Source: DATBDE01 sp036270095 (lineage in GTDB: Bacteria > Actinomycetota > Thermoleophilia > Solirubrobacterales > Solirubrobacteraceae). Taken from it: a DNA stretch of 37,583 bases. Made by a program: the position numbers and the translations under genes. The stretch lies in the NCBI GenBank assembly GCA_036270095.1, contig DATBDE010000129.1:1-37583 (forward strand). Reading direction: 5' to 3'. The notes below the pieces were generated by a model. That model was not told where the DNA came from. It searched no databases and saw only the letters and a list, made by a program, of their open reading frames with translations. How positions within the stretch are numbered: position 1 is the stretch's first letter; each line of letters opens with the position of its first letter. Below, one piece after another: positions 23,144-30,404 of this stretch.

Positions 23144-24318
23144 GCCTGCGCGTGGCCATGCTGACCTACTCCGTGCGCCCCCGCGGCGGCGTCGTCCACG
23201 CGCTCGAGGTCTCCGCGGCGCTGGCCGATCGCGGTCACGACGTCGAGCTCATCGCCATCGGCGAGGCCGGGGCCGAGTTCTTCCGCGCCCCGCGGGTCCC
23301 GGCGACCGTGTTCGAGCACGCCGCCCCGTTGTCGCCGTTCGACGCCCGCATCGCCGCGATGATCGACGCCTACGCGACCGGCCTGCGCGAGCGGCTGGGC
23401 ACGCGCCGCTACGACATCGTGCACGCCCAGGACTGCATCTCCGCCCACGCCGCGCTGACTCTGCGCGACGAGGGCCTGGTCCCGCACGTGCTGCGCACCG
23501 TCCACCACGTCGACGCCTTCACGACGCCGTCGCTCGTGGCCTGCCAGCGCCGCTCGATCGTCGCCCCCGACGCGGTGGTCTGCGTCACCCCGCCCTGGGT
23601 TGAGCGCGTGCGGGCCGAGTTCGGCGTGCGGGCCGGCCTGGTGCGCAACGGTGTCGACCCCCGGCGCTACCGCCCCGCCCGCGACGCCGCCGAGCGCGCC
23701 GCCCTGCGCGCCGGGCTCGATCTCGGCGAGCGCCTCGTCGTGCTGGCCATCGGCGGCATCGAGCACCGCAAGGGCTCGGTCGCGCTGCTCGAGGGCTTCG
23801 CGTGCCTGCGCCGGGAGCTGCCCGAGCCCGACCCGCTGCTGCTCGTGGCCGGCGGCGCCACGCTGTTCGACCACCGCGACGAGATTGGGCGCTTTGCCCG
23901 CCGCCGCGAGGAGCTGGGCCTCGACGACCGCGTCGTGCGCCTGCTCGGCCCCGTGGCCGACGAGCGGGTGCAACGCCTCTACCGCGCCGCCGACGTCTTC
24001 GCCTTCCCCTCCGTGGTCGAGGGCTTCGGGCTCGTGGTGCTCGAGGCCATGGCCTCCGCGCTGCCGGTGGTCACGACCGACCTCGACGTCCTGCGCGACG
24101 TCGCCGACCACGAGCGCAGCGCGCTGGTGGCGCCGGCCGGCGACGCCGACGCGTTCGGGCGCGAGCTCTGCCGCGCCGCCCAGGACGACGCCCTACGCGC
24201 CCGGCTGCGCGCCGGCGCGCGTGCGGTGGTCGACCGCTACGGCTGGGACGCCGCGGCCCAGGCGCACGAGCGCGCCTACGCCGCCCTGCTGGCCCGGACG
24301 GCGGCCGTGCCCGCCTGA
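23140..24318 (+). CDS. Glycosyltransferase family 4-like, MSMEG_0565 type
   Basis: A 392-residue GT-B fold protein. The N-terminal acceptor domain starts VAMLTYSVRPRGGVVHALEV, the form seen in MSMEG_0565-type enzymes of Nit1C clusters, with DIVHAQDCISAHAALTL and LRTVHHVDAFTTPSL. The C-terminal nucleotide-sugar domain has VLAIGGIEHRKGSVALLEGF, RLLGPVADERVQRLYRAADV and the E-x7-E motif in FPSVVEGFGLVVLEAMAS. It is coupled by ATGA to fdrA and by TGATG to the OsmC gene. The presence of a sugar transferase suggests that the pathway product is glycosylated or that a sugar carrier is involved; the acceptor is unknown. Confidence 0.88.
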   Translation: MSLRVAMLTYSVRPRGGVVHALEVSAALADRGHDVELIAIGEAGAEFFRAPRVPATVFEHAAPLSPFDARIAAMIDAYATGLRERLGTRRYDIVHAQDCISAHAALTLRDEGLVPHVLRTVHHVDAFTTPSLVACQRRSIVAPDAVVCVTPPWVERVRAEFGVRAGLVRNGVDPRRYRPARDAAERAALRAGLDLGERLVVLAIGGIEHRKGSVALLEGFACLRRELPEPDPLLLVAGGATLFDHRDEIGRFARRREELGLDDRVVRLLGPVADERVQRLYRAADVFAFPSVVEGFGLVVLEAMASALPVVTTDLDVLRDVADHERSALVAPAGDADAFGRELCRAAQDDALRARLRAGARAVVDRYGWDAAAQAHERAYAALLARTAAVPA

Positions 24319-24740
24319 TGGCCGAGCGCCTCGAGGTCCGCGCGACCTTCCGCGGCCCGTGGGCGACCGACGTGGGCGCGCGCGGCCACGAGATCCGCAT
24401 CGACGAGCCGACGAGTGCCAACGGCGACGACACCGGCATGATGCCCACGGAGGCGTTCCTGGCCTCGCTGGCCGCCTGCTTTGCCATGGCGGTGGCGTTC
24501 GCCGGGCGCAAGCGCGACCTCGAGGTGCCCGGCCTCGAGGTCATCGTGACCGCCGAACGGGCCGGGAAGGAGCTCCGCTACGGCCGTCTCGAGGTCGAGA
24601 CGCGCTCCGAGCTCGACGAGGAGACGCTGGCCAAGCTGGTCGAGCGCGCGCGGCCGTTCTGCTGGGTGTCCAACACGTTGGCCGAAGGCGTGGACGTGGA
24701 GTATTCTCACACTTCACTGAACACGCGTTTCCGAAAGTAA
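24318..24740 (+). CDS. OsmC family protein
   Basis: A 140-residue protein with the OsmC/Ohr fold: an N-terminal beta region (LEVRATFRGPWATDV, HEIRIDEPTSANGDDTGM), a central helix with the conserved Cys (PTEAFLASLAACFAMAVAFA) and a C-terminal part with FCWVSNTLAEGVDVEY. The catalytic pair in OsmC/Ohr is two cysteines; here the first is in LAACF and the second in PFCWV, so peroxide reduction by thiols is plausible. It begins by TGATG overlap with the glycosyltransferase and is followed after 12 bases by the next gene. Confidence 0.85.
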   Translation: MAERLEVRATFRGPWATDVGARGHEIRIDEPTSANGDDTGMMPTEAFLASLAACFAMAVAFAGRKRDLEVPGLEVIVTAERAGKELRYGRLEVETRSELDEETLAKLVERARPFCWVSNTLAEGVDVEYSHTSLNTRFRK

Positions 24741-24752
24741 ACGGAGTCTCGC

Positions 24753-25304
24753 ATGGCACTCGAGAACGCGGCCGAGCTGGCCGCGGTGCTGGATCGGCGG
24801 GAGCGGCTGGGCCTCGTGTTCGCCCGTCACGCCTACGGAATGCGCGCGTGGGTCGACCTGTTCTCCGCGCGCGTGGCCTCGATCGAGGACCCGGAGGCCA
24901 AGGCGCTCGTCGCCACCCTCGTCGCCGACAACGCCCGCCACATGCTGCTGTTCCGGGCACGGGCGCGGGCCGACGGCGTCGACCCCGACGCCTACGTCGC
25001 CCCCGACGAGGGCGAGGCCATCTACCGCCGCCTCGACGAGCTCAGCGACGTCGACGAGCTGCTCGGCTACGCCATCGGCTCGCTCGACCACTTCGACCAG
25101 CTCCTGTTCGTCTACCGCGCCGCCGCCGACGGCGAGGACGCCGACGCCATCGACAGCGTGCGCGGCGACGTCGCCCGGGCGCTGCACCAGCTGCGGCCCA
25201 TGGTCGACACCGACGCCGACGCGGAGCGGCTGGCCGCCGAGGCCCACGAGCTCTACCGCCGCCGCGAGCTGGTGGAGACGCCCCGCTACGTCCATGGCGG
25301 CTGA
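24753..25304 (+). CDS. All-helical protein, possibly ferritin-like
   Basis: A 183-residue protein predicted to be entirely helical. Helix one is AELAAVLDRRERLGLVFARH, helix two AWVDLFSARVASI, helix three contains ADNARHMLLFRARARADG (similar to the ExxRH segment of ferritin-like proteins), and a later helix has YAIGSLDHFDQLLFVYRAA. The His and acidic residues could form a metal site, but the usual Glu residues are not all obvious, so the assignment is tentative. It follows OsmC closely and overlaps the methyltransferase by 11 bases. There is no signal peptide or membrane helix. Confidence 0.75.
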   Translation: MALENAAELAAVLDRRERLGLVFARHAYGMRAWVDLFSARVASIEDPEAKALVATLVADNARHMLLFRARARADGVDPDAYVAPDEGEAIYRRLDELSDVDELLGYAIGSLDHFDQLLFVYRAAADGEDADAIDSVRGDVARALHQLRPMVDTDADAERLAAEAHELYRRRELVETPRYVHGG

Positions 25305-26157
25305 GACCGCCGCCTCGCCGACCTTCGCCGAGCTTCAGCGGCCGCTGCCGGCCCGGTCGGCGCGCGCGTGGCGGTTCGCCGCCGCGCGCGCGGCCAGCCA
25401 CGCCGGGGCGCTGCTGAGCGACGGGCTGCGCATCGGCTACGCGCACGGCTTCGACTCCGGCCCGTTCATGGCCCACGTCTACGCCGACGAAGCCACCGGG
25501 CGCACCGCCCTGGGCCGGGCGCTCGACCGCCGCCTGCTCGACATGCGCACCTGCGTCGCCTTCCGCGACATCCGCGGCCTGGCCGAGACCGCCGTGCTCG
25601 ACGCGGCCGACGCGGTGGCGGAGGCCGAGCGCCCGCCGGTCATCGCCGACCTCGCCGCCGGCTCCGCGCCCTACCTGCTGCGCACCCTGGCCGCCCGGCC
25701 CCGGGTCCGCGCCATCGCCGGCGACATCGACCCGCGGGCACTCGCGGTGGCCGAGGCCGCCGCGCGCCAGCTCGGCGTGGACGACCGGCTGACGACGCTG
25801 CGCGCCGACGCCTTCGACCGCGCGCCGCTGGCCGCGCTGCCCGCCCGGCCCGACGTGGTCGTCGAGCTCGGGCTCTACGGCATCTACCACGACGACCGCC
25901 GGATCGCGCGCCACTTCGCCGACCTGGCCGAGCTCGTCGCGCCGCGCCAGATCGTCTTCAACGTGCAGACCCAGAACCCGGAGATCGAGTACATCGCCCG
26001 GGTCTGGCGCAACGCCGCCGGTGCTCCGTGCGTGTGGCGGCTGCGGCCGGTGGGCCAGATCCTCGGCTACGCCGCCGCGGCCGGCTACGCGCCGGTGTCG
26101 GAGACGGCCGACCGGCACGGCATCTACCGTGTCGTGCGCCTGGAGCGCCGCGCATGA
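25294..26157 (+). CDS. Class I SAM-dependent methyltransferase-like protein
   Basis: A 287-residue protein. After an N-terminal helical part (about 1-95) comes a Rossmann methyltransferase domain. Motif I is PPVIADLAAGSAPYLLRTLA, motif II the acidic AIAGDIDPRALAVAEAAARQ, and motif IV LPARPDVVVELGLYGIYHDD; NVQTQNPEIEYIARVWRNA and VGQILGYAAAAGY lie in the C-terminal part. Residue D in GDID would bind the SAM ribose. The architecture resembles small-molecule rather than DNA methyltransferases. It ends in an ATGA overlap with the aminotransferase-like gene. The substrate is unknown. Confidence 0.82.
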   Translation: MAAETAASPTFAELQRPLPARSARAWRFAAARAASHAGALLSDGLRIGYAHGFDSGPFMAHVYADEATGRTALGRALDRRLLDMRTCVAFRDIRGLAETAVLDAADAVAEAERPPVIADLAAGSAPYLLRTLAARPRVRAIAGDIDPRALAVAEAAARQLGVDDRLTTLRADAFDRAPLAALPARPDVVVELGLYGIYHDDRRIARHFADLAELVAPRQIVFNVQTQNPEIEYIARVWRNAAGAPCVWRLRPVGQILGYAAAAGYAPVSETADRHGIYRVVRLERRA

Positions 26158-27506
26158 GCAGCGTGCTGACCTGGAGCGGCGCGGCCGCCAGCGACGGCAT
26201 CGCGTCCCACCGCCTGCGCACCCTGCGCGCCAGCCACAGCGCGATGTGGAACTACGTCACCTACCGCGACGCCATCGGCATCGTGGGCCTCGACGCCGAC
26301 GCGCTCTACCCCGACGGCACCACCCGCCTGCCGGCCGACTGGGCCGACCTGGGCTGGCTCGTGTGCTTCGCCGGCCCGCCGCCCGGCGCGGTCGAGGCCA
26401 TGCGCGAGGCGGTCGGCGCCGAGGCGCTGAGCCAGTACTCGCCCGACCTCGTCGAGCCGCTCCGCGACGAGGCCGCGCGCGTGCTCGGCCGCCCCCGCGA
26501 CGACACCTTCGAGGTGATAGGCACCGAGGGCGCCCAGGCCGGCATCGCGCTCTCGCTGCTGGCCGCGATCGACCCCGGTGACGAGGTCATCCTCGGCGAC
26601 CCGGGGTACTTCCACCTCCCCTCGGCGGTCATCGCCGCCGGCGGCGAGCCGGTGTTCGTGCCCGCCGGGCGCGACAGCGGCTTCCGCATCGACGTCGACG
26701 CCGTGGCCGCCGCGGTGACCCCGCGCACGCGCGCGATCTGCCTGGTCGACCCCTCCAACCCCTACGGCGCCGTGCTCGGGCGCGACGAGCTCGCGGCCCT
26801 GGCCACGCTGGCGGAGCGCCACGACCTGCTGCTCATCCACGACGTCACCCACGGCCCGCTCGCGGTCGACCCCGCAAGCGCGTGGGTCCCGCTGCCGGCC
26901 ACCGGCCTGACCGAGCGGGCGGTGGCCACGTTCTCGGTCTCGCACTGCTGGGGCCTGGCCAGCGCGCGCATCGGCTTCCTGGCCGGCCCGCGCGACCTCC
27001 TGCGCGGGTGCCTGCAGCTCAAGGCCGCGATCACCCGGATGAGCACCGGCTACGCGGGCCAGTACGGGGGACTGGCCGCCCTGCGCGACCGCGACCACCT
27101 GCCGCGGGCCGAGCGCGCGATCCGTGCGAACCTCGCCGCGCTCGAGGAGGCGCTCGCCGACGTGCCCGGCCTCTCGCTGGCCGTGCGCCCGCGCCGCGGC
27201 CTGTCGTGCGCGGTCGAGGTCGACCCCGCCCTGACGACCGCGCAGGAGCTCATGGTGGCCCTGTTCGCGCGCCGCATCGCCGTCTACCCAGGCGACGGGC
27301 TGGGCGAGAACGGCGCCGCGACCACGGTCCGGCTGAACCTCTCGCACCCGGAGCCGTGGCCGCTGCAGCGCCTGCGCGACGCGCTGCCCGACGCGGCGGC
27401 CGAGGCCTCCGCGGGGCGCTGGCGCGCGCCGGTGGCCGAGCTGCTGGACGGCAAGGGCACCGAGCGAGCGCGCCGACTGGCCGCGATCGTCCGGGAGGGA
27501 CGATGA
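26154..27506 (+). CDS. Class I/II aminotransferase-fold protein with His in place of the PLP lysine
   Basis: A 450-residue fold-type I PLP protein. Seen are the phosphate-binding GTEGAQAGIALSLLAAIDPG, DEVILGDPGYFHLPS, the NPxG motif as VDPSNPYGAVLGRDEL, the PLP-ring Asp in LLIHDVTHGPLA (Tyr of the usual D-E-x-Y replaced by His) and a C-terminal Arg in VRLNLSHPEP. At the Schiff-base site the consensus SxSKxxGLxGxRxGF reads FSVSHCWGLASARIGF, so Lys is replaced by His264 (codon 26943-26945). Ordinary transamination would be impaired; a dehydratase-like role, as with the His of ColD, or a non-catalytic role is possible. The next gene is a PLP decarboxylase-like enzyme, coupled by ATGA. Confidence 0.85.
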   Translation: MSSVLTWSGAAASDGIASHRLRTLRASHSAMWNYVTYRDAIGIVGLDADALYPDGTTRLPADWADLGWLVCFAGPPPGAVEAMREAVGAEALSQYSPDLVEPLRDEAARVLGRPRDDTFEVIGTEGAQAGIALSLLAAIDPGDEVILGDPGYFHLPSAVIAAGGEPVFVPAGRDSGFRIDVDAVAAAVTPRTRAICLVDPSNPYGAVLGRDELAALATLAERHDLLLIHDVTHGPLAVDPASAWVPLPATGLTERAVATFSVSHCWGLASARIGFLAGPRDLLRGCLQLKAAITRMSTGYAGQYGGLAALRDRDHLPRAERAIRANLAALEEALADVPGLSLAVRPRRGLSCAVEVDPALTTAQELMVALFARRIAVYPGDGLGENGAATTVRLNLSHPEPWPLQRLRDALPDAAAEASAGRWRAPVAELLDGKGTERARRLAAIVREGR

Positions 27507-28711
27507 CGCCGAGCGAGCTCGTCGCCGCCCACGGCTCGCCGCTGTGGCTCGTCGACCTCGACCGCGTGCGCCGGCGCGTGCGCGAGTTCCGCGCCGCCTG
27601 GGAGCGGCACGTGCCCGACGTCGAGGTCGCCTACTCGTACAAGACCAACCGCCTGCCGGCGATCCTGCTCGCGGTGGCCGACGAGGGCGCCGCGCCCGAG
27701 GTCGTCAGCCACGCCGAGTACCTGCTCGCGCGCGAGGTGGTCGGGGCGCCCGGCGACACCATCGTCGTCAACGGCCCGGCCAAGCCCGACCGCCTGCTCG
27801 AGCGCGCGGGCGAGGACGGCGCCCTGGTCGTCGTCGACGACGCCGCCGAGCTGCGCCGCGCCGCGGCCGCCGGCGTGCGCCGCGTCGGCCTGCGGGTGCG
27901 AACGGCCGGCGTGGGCAACGAGCCCAGCCGCTTCGGGATCCCGCCCGCCGACGTGCCCGACGCCGTGCGCGCCGCCCGTGCGCTCGGCCTCGCGGTCGAG
28001 GTGCTCGGCGCCCACACGGTCTCGACCGGGTTCCGCGGCGGGGTCGCCCCCGAGCGCTCCCTGGCGAGCGCGGTCACCGTTGCCTGGCCGCCCGCCGGCC
28101 CAGAGCGCCATGTCGCCGCCGCGCGCGCGCTCGCCGAGCTGGCCCGCGCGACCGGCGTGGAGGCGCTCGACCTCGGCGGCGGCCATCCCGCCTCGCCCGG
28201 CCTGGCCGCGCACGCCGAGGCGGTGGCGGACGCGCTGCGCCACGCCGCTTTCGGCGGCCGCCTGCTGCTCGAGCCCGGGCGGGCGATCGTCGGCGACGCC
28301 GTCGACCTCGCCACCAGCGTGGTCGCGGTCAAGCGGCTCGAGGGCGGCACGACGTGCGCCATCGTCGACGCGGGCACGAACCTCGTGCCCGGCGCGCTGT
28401 GGTCATGGCCGCGCATCGAGGCGGCGGCGGGCGCGGGCGACCGGCGCACGCTGGTCACCGGGCCGCTGTGCCTGAACGTCGACGTGCTGCACCCGGCCGT
28501 GATGCTGCCGGCGCTGAGGCCCGGCGACCTGCTGCTGGTCCGCGCGGTGGGCGCCTACCAGCAGGCCCAGTCGACGCAGTTCGGCGATCTGCGGCCCGCG
28601 GTGGCGGCCCGCGAGGACGGCGCCTGGCACCTGGTTGCGCAGGCTGAGAGCATCGATTCCCTGACCGCAGGCGACCTCGCGGCGCGCGCCGCCGGCGCCT
28701 TCATCGAGTAG
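27503..28711 (+). CDS. Group IV PLP decarboxylase-like protein (diaminopimelate/ornithine decarboxylase fold)
   Basis: A 402-residue alanine-racemase-fold (fold-type III) enzyme. The PLP lysine is in VAYSYKTNRLPAIL, the HxxS segment is GAHTVSTGFRG, the phosphate loop is LDLGGGHPA, EPGR is in LEPGRAIVGDA, the catalytic Cys lies in GPLCLNVDVLHP (GPxCxxxDxL), and GAYQQAQSTQF matches the closing GAY motif. Catalytic residues are therefore complete. The closest relatives decarboxylate meso-diaminopimelate or basic amino acids, but no lysine pathway genes are here and the motif details differ from LysA, so a different amino-acid substrate is likely. GGGAGGGA precedes the ATG. Confidence 0.88.
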   Translation: MTPSELVAAHGSPLWLVDLDRVRRRVREFRAAWERHVPDVEVAYSYKTNRLPAILLAVADEGAAPEVVSHAEYLLAREVVGAPGDTIVVNGPAKPDRLLERAGEDGALVVVDDAAELRRAAAAGVRRVGLRVRTAGVGNEPSRFGIPPADVPDAVRAARALGLAVEVLGAHTVSTGFRGGVAPERSLASAVTVAWPPAGPERHVAAARALAELARATGVEALDLGGGHPASPGLAAHAEAVADALRHAAFGGRLLLEPGRAIVGDAVDLATSVVAVKRLEGGTTCAIVDAGTNLVPGALWSWPRIEAAAGAGDRRTLVTGPLCLNVDVLHPAVMLPALRPGDLLLVRAVGAYQQAQSTQFGDLRPAVAAREDGAWHLVAQAESIDSLTAGDLAARAAGAFIE

Positions 28712-28719
28712 GAGGACCC

Positions 28720-30111
28720 ATGAGCGAACGCGTCATCGTCATCGGCGGCGGGGGTGCCGGCACTGCGGCGGCGACCGTCGCGAAGCGGCTGAAGCCGGAC
28801 CTGCACGTCTCGGTGTTCACGGAGTTCGAGGACATCGCCTACTCGCCGTGCGGCATCCCGTTCGTGCACGGCCGCGAGATCCCGCGCTTCGAGGACCTCT
28901 TCCTCTCGACCGTCGAGCGCTACGTCGCCGACGGGCTCGACATGCGCATGGAGACGGTGGTCACCGACATCGACCTCGACCGCCGCATCATCACCGCGCG
29001 CAACCAGCACGAGGGCTTCGACCAGCTCGTCATCTGCACCGGCTTCACCTGGGAGAAGCCCAGCGTCCCCGGCGCGAACCTCGAGGGCCTGCACTACGTC
29101 AAGAACATCCGCAAGGCGATGGAGTTCGACAAGCTGCTCGATGAGGTCAAGCGCGTCGCCGTCGTCGGCGCCACGCCGCTCGGCGTCGAGATGGCGGGCA
29201 ACCTCGGCCACCGCGGCCTCGAGGTCGACTTCATCGACGAGGGCCCGTGGGTGCTCGGCGAGGTGCTCGACCCCGACACCGCCGAGCCCGTGCACAAGTC
29301 GCTCGAGGAGCGCGGTGTAACCCTGCGCCTGGGCACCAAGGTCGAGGGCTTCGTCGGCGACGACCACGTGCGGGCGGTCGCCACCTCGGAGGGCGAGCTG
29401 CCCTGCGACATCGTGATCGTGTGCCTGGAGAAGATCCCGAACACGACGCTGGCCGTGGCCGCCGGGCTCGAGGCCGGAACCACCGGCGGCCTCGTGGTCG
29501 ACGACCACATGCGCACGAAGGTGCCCGGCGTCTACGCCGCCGGCGACGCCATCGAGGTGCCGCACGGCCTGACCATGCTCCCGATTCGCGGCCTGACCGG
29601 CTCGCACGCCTACGCCCAGGGCCGCACCGCGGCGGCCAACATCGCCGGCGAGGACCGCGTCTACGACCCCGTGTGGATCCCCTGGGGCCTGGTCGGCGGC
29701 GACTACACGATCGGCGGCTTCTCGATCGGCGAGACCCTGGCCACCGCCATGGGCGTCCCCTACATCGTCTGCAAGGGCGTCGGCGTCTCGCGAGCGCGCT
29801 ACTACCCGGGGGCCACGCGCACCTACGTCAAGCTGCTCGCGGACCCGACGAGCCACAAGCTCATCGGCGGCCAGGTGCACGGCGGCGAGGGCGTCAAGGA
29901 GCGCTGCGACTTCCTCGCCTTCGTGGCCAAGCGCGGCGCGACGATCGAGGACCTGGCGTGGATGGAGAACATCTACTCGCCGCCGATCGGCGCGCTGTTC
30001 GAGCCGATCGCGATCGCGGCCCAGAACGGGCTGGCCGAGCTGCGGGCGGGCAAGGTCCAGGCCAGCGCGACCCCGGCCGCGTCACCCGCCGGCTCCGGAG
30101 TCCCGGCGTGA
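28720..30111 (+). CDS. FAD/NAD(P)-dependent oxidoreductase, CoA-disulfide-reductase/NADH-oxidase-like
   Basis: A 463-residue flavoprotein. The FAD dinucleotide motif is VIVIGGGGAGTAAATVAKRL, the redox Cys is in AYSPCGIPFVHG, as in CoA-disulfide reductase and NADH oxidase, and FAD-binding VYAAGDAIEVP lies later. The second Rossmann motif reads VAVVGATPLGVEMAGNLGHR, where the middle Gly of GxGxxG is Thr. The C-terminal dimerisation domain has YYPGATRTYVKLLADPTSHK and IGGQVHGGEGVKERCDF. An AGGAGG site precedes the ATG. It is the penultimate gene of the operon and could reduce a disulfide or persulfide, or act as a dehydrogenase, in the pathway. Confidence 0.88.
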   Translation: MSERVIVIGGGGAGTAAATVAKRLKPDLHVSVFTEFEDIAYSPCGIPFVHGREIPRFEDLFLSTVERYVADGLDMRMETVVTDIDLDRRIITARNQHEGFDQLVICTGFTWEKPSVPGANLEGLHYVKNIRKAMEFDKLLDEVKRVAVVGATPLGVEMAGNLGHRGLEVDFIDEGPWVLGEVLDPDTAEPVHKSLEERGVTLRLGTKVEGFVGDDHVRAVATSEGELPCDIVIVCLEKIPNTTLAVAAGLEAGTTGGLVVDDHMRTKVPGVYAAGDAIEVPHGLTMLPIRGLTGSHAYAQGRTAAANIAGEDRVYDPVWIPWGLVGGDYTIGGFSIGETLATAMGVPYIVCKGVGVSRARYYPGATRTYVKLLADPTSHKLIGGQVHGGEGVKERCDFLAFVAKRGATIEDLAWMENIYSPPIGALFEPIAIAAQNGLAELRAGKVQASATPAASPAGSGVPA

Positions 30112-30404
30112 GCGGGCTGATCGAGCTCAAGCAGCGCCTGCGCGAGCACGCCGAGCACCACCTGCGCGTGGCCGCGATGGAGGAGCTGCGCGGCCGCTAC
30201 CCGGCCGGCACCACCCCGCCCTGTCGCGACCACAGCGGCCTGCTCTGGCGGTACGGCTTCGTGCCGCTGTACCGGCGCGTGCCGTGGGAGGTCAAGGAGC
30301 GGGCGATGCACGCGCTGGGCATGACGGCCGAGCGCTCGGGCTGGACGCCTCCGGCGCGCAGCCCGAGCGACCCGTGGGTCCCGCCGGCCAACCTGCGGCG
30401 CTAG
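30108..30404 (+). CDS. Small basic protein of unknown function (last gene of operon)
   Basis: A 98-residue protein beginning at GTG that overlaps the oxidoreductase stop as GTGA. It has an N-terminal amphipathic helix (LIELKQRLREHAEHHLRVAA), a central Trp/Tyr/Arg-rich part (SGLLWRYGFVPLYRRVPWEV) and a Pro-rich end (SPSDPWVPPANLRR). One Cys is present (PPCRDH). I do not recognise the family. The TAG stop shares CTAG with the convergent MFS gene, so the operon ends exactly there. Confidence 0.72.
   Translation: MSGLIELKQRLREHAEHHLRVAAMEELRGRYPAGTTPPCRDHSGLLWRYGFVPLYRRVPWEVKERAMHALGMTAERSGWTPPARSPSDPWVPPANLRR

Noticed and set aside
27024..27031. A lysine in LQLKAAI of the aminotransferase-like protein as a replacement Schiff-base residue
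   Set aside because: It lies about 25 residues beyond the RIGF landmark, outside the position that reaches PLP in this fold.
28720..30111. The flavoprotein as the missing MSMEG_0569-type oxidoreductase of Nit1C clusters
   Set aside because: It has the redox Cys and dimerisation domain of CoA-disulfide reductase-like enzymes, a different group as far as I can judge.
30108..30404. The 98-residue protein as the small MSMEG_0570-type Nit1C member
   Set aside because: Similar size only; the sequence features I remember for that family are not visible.
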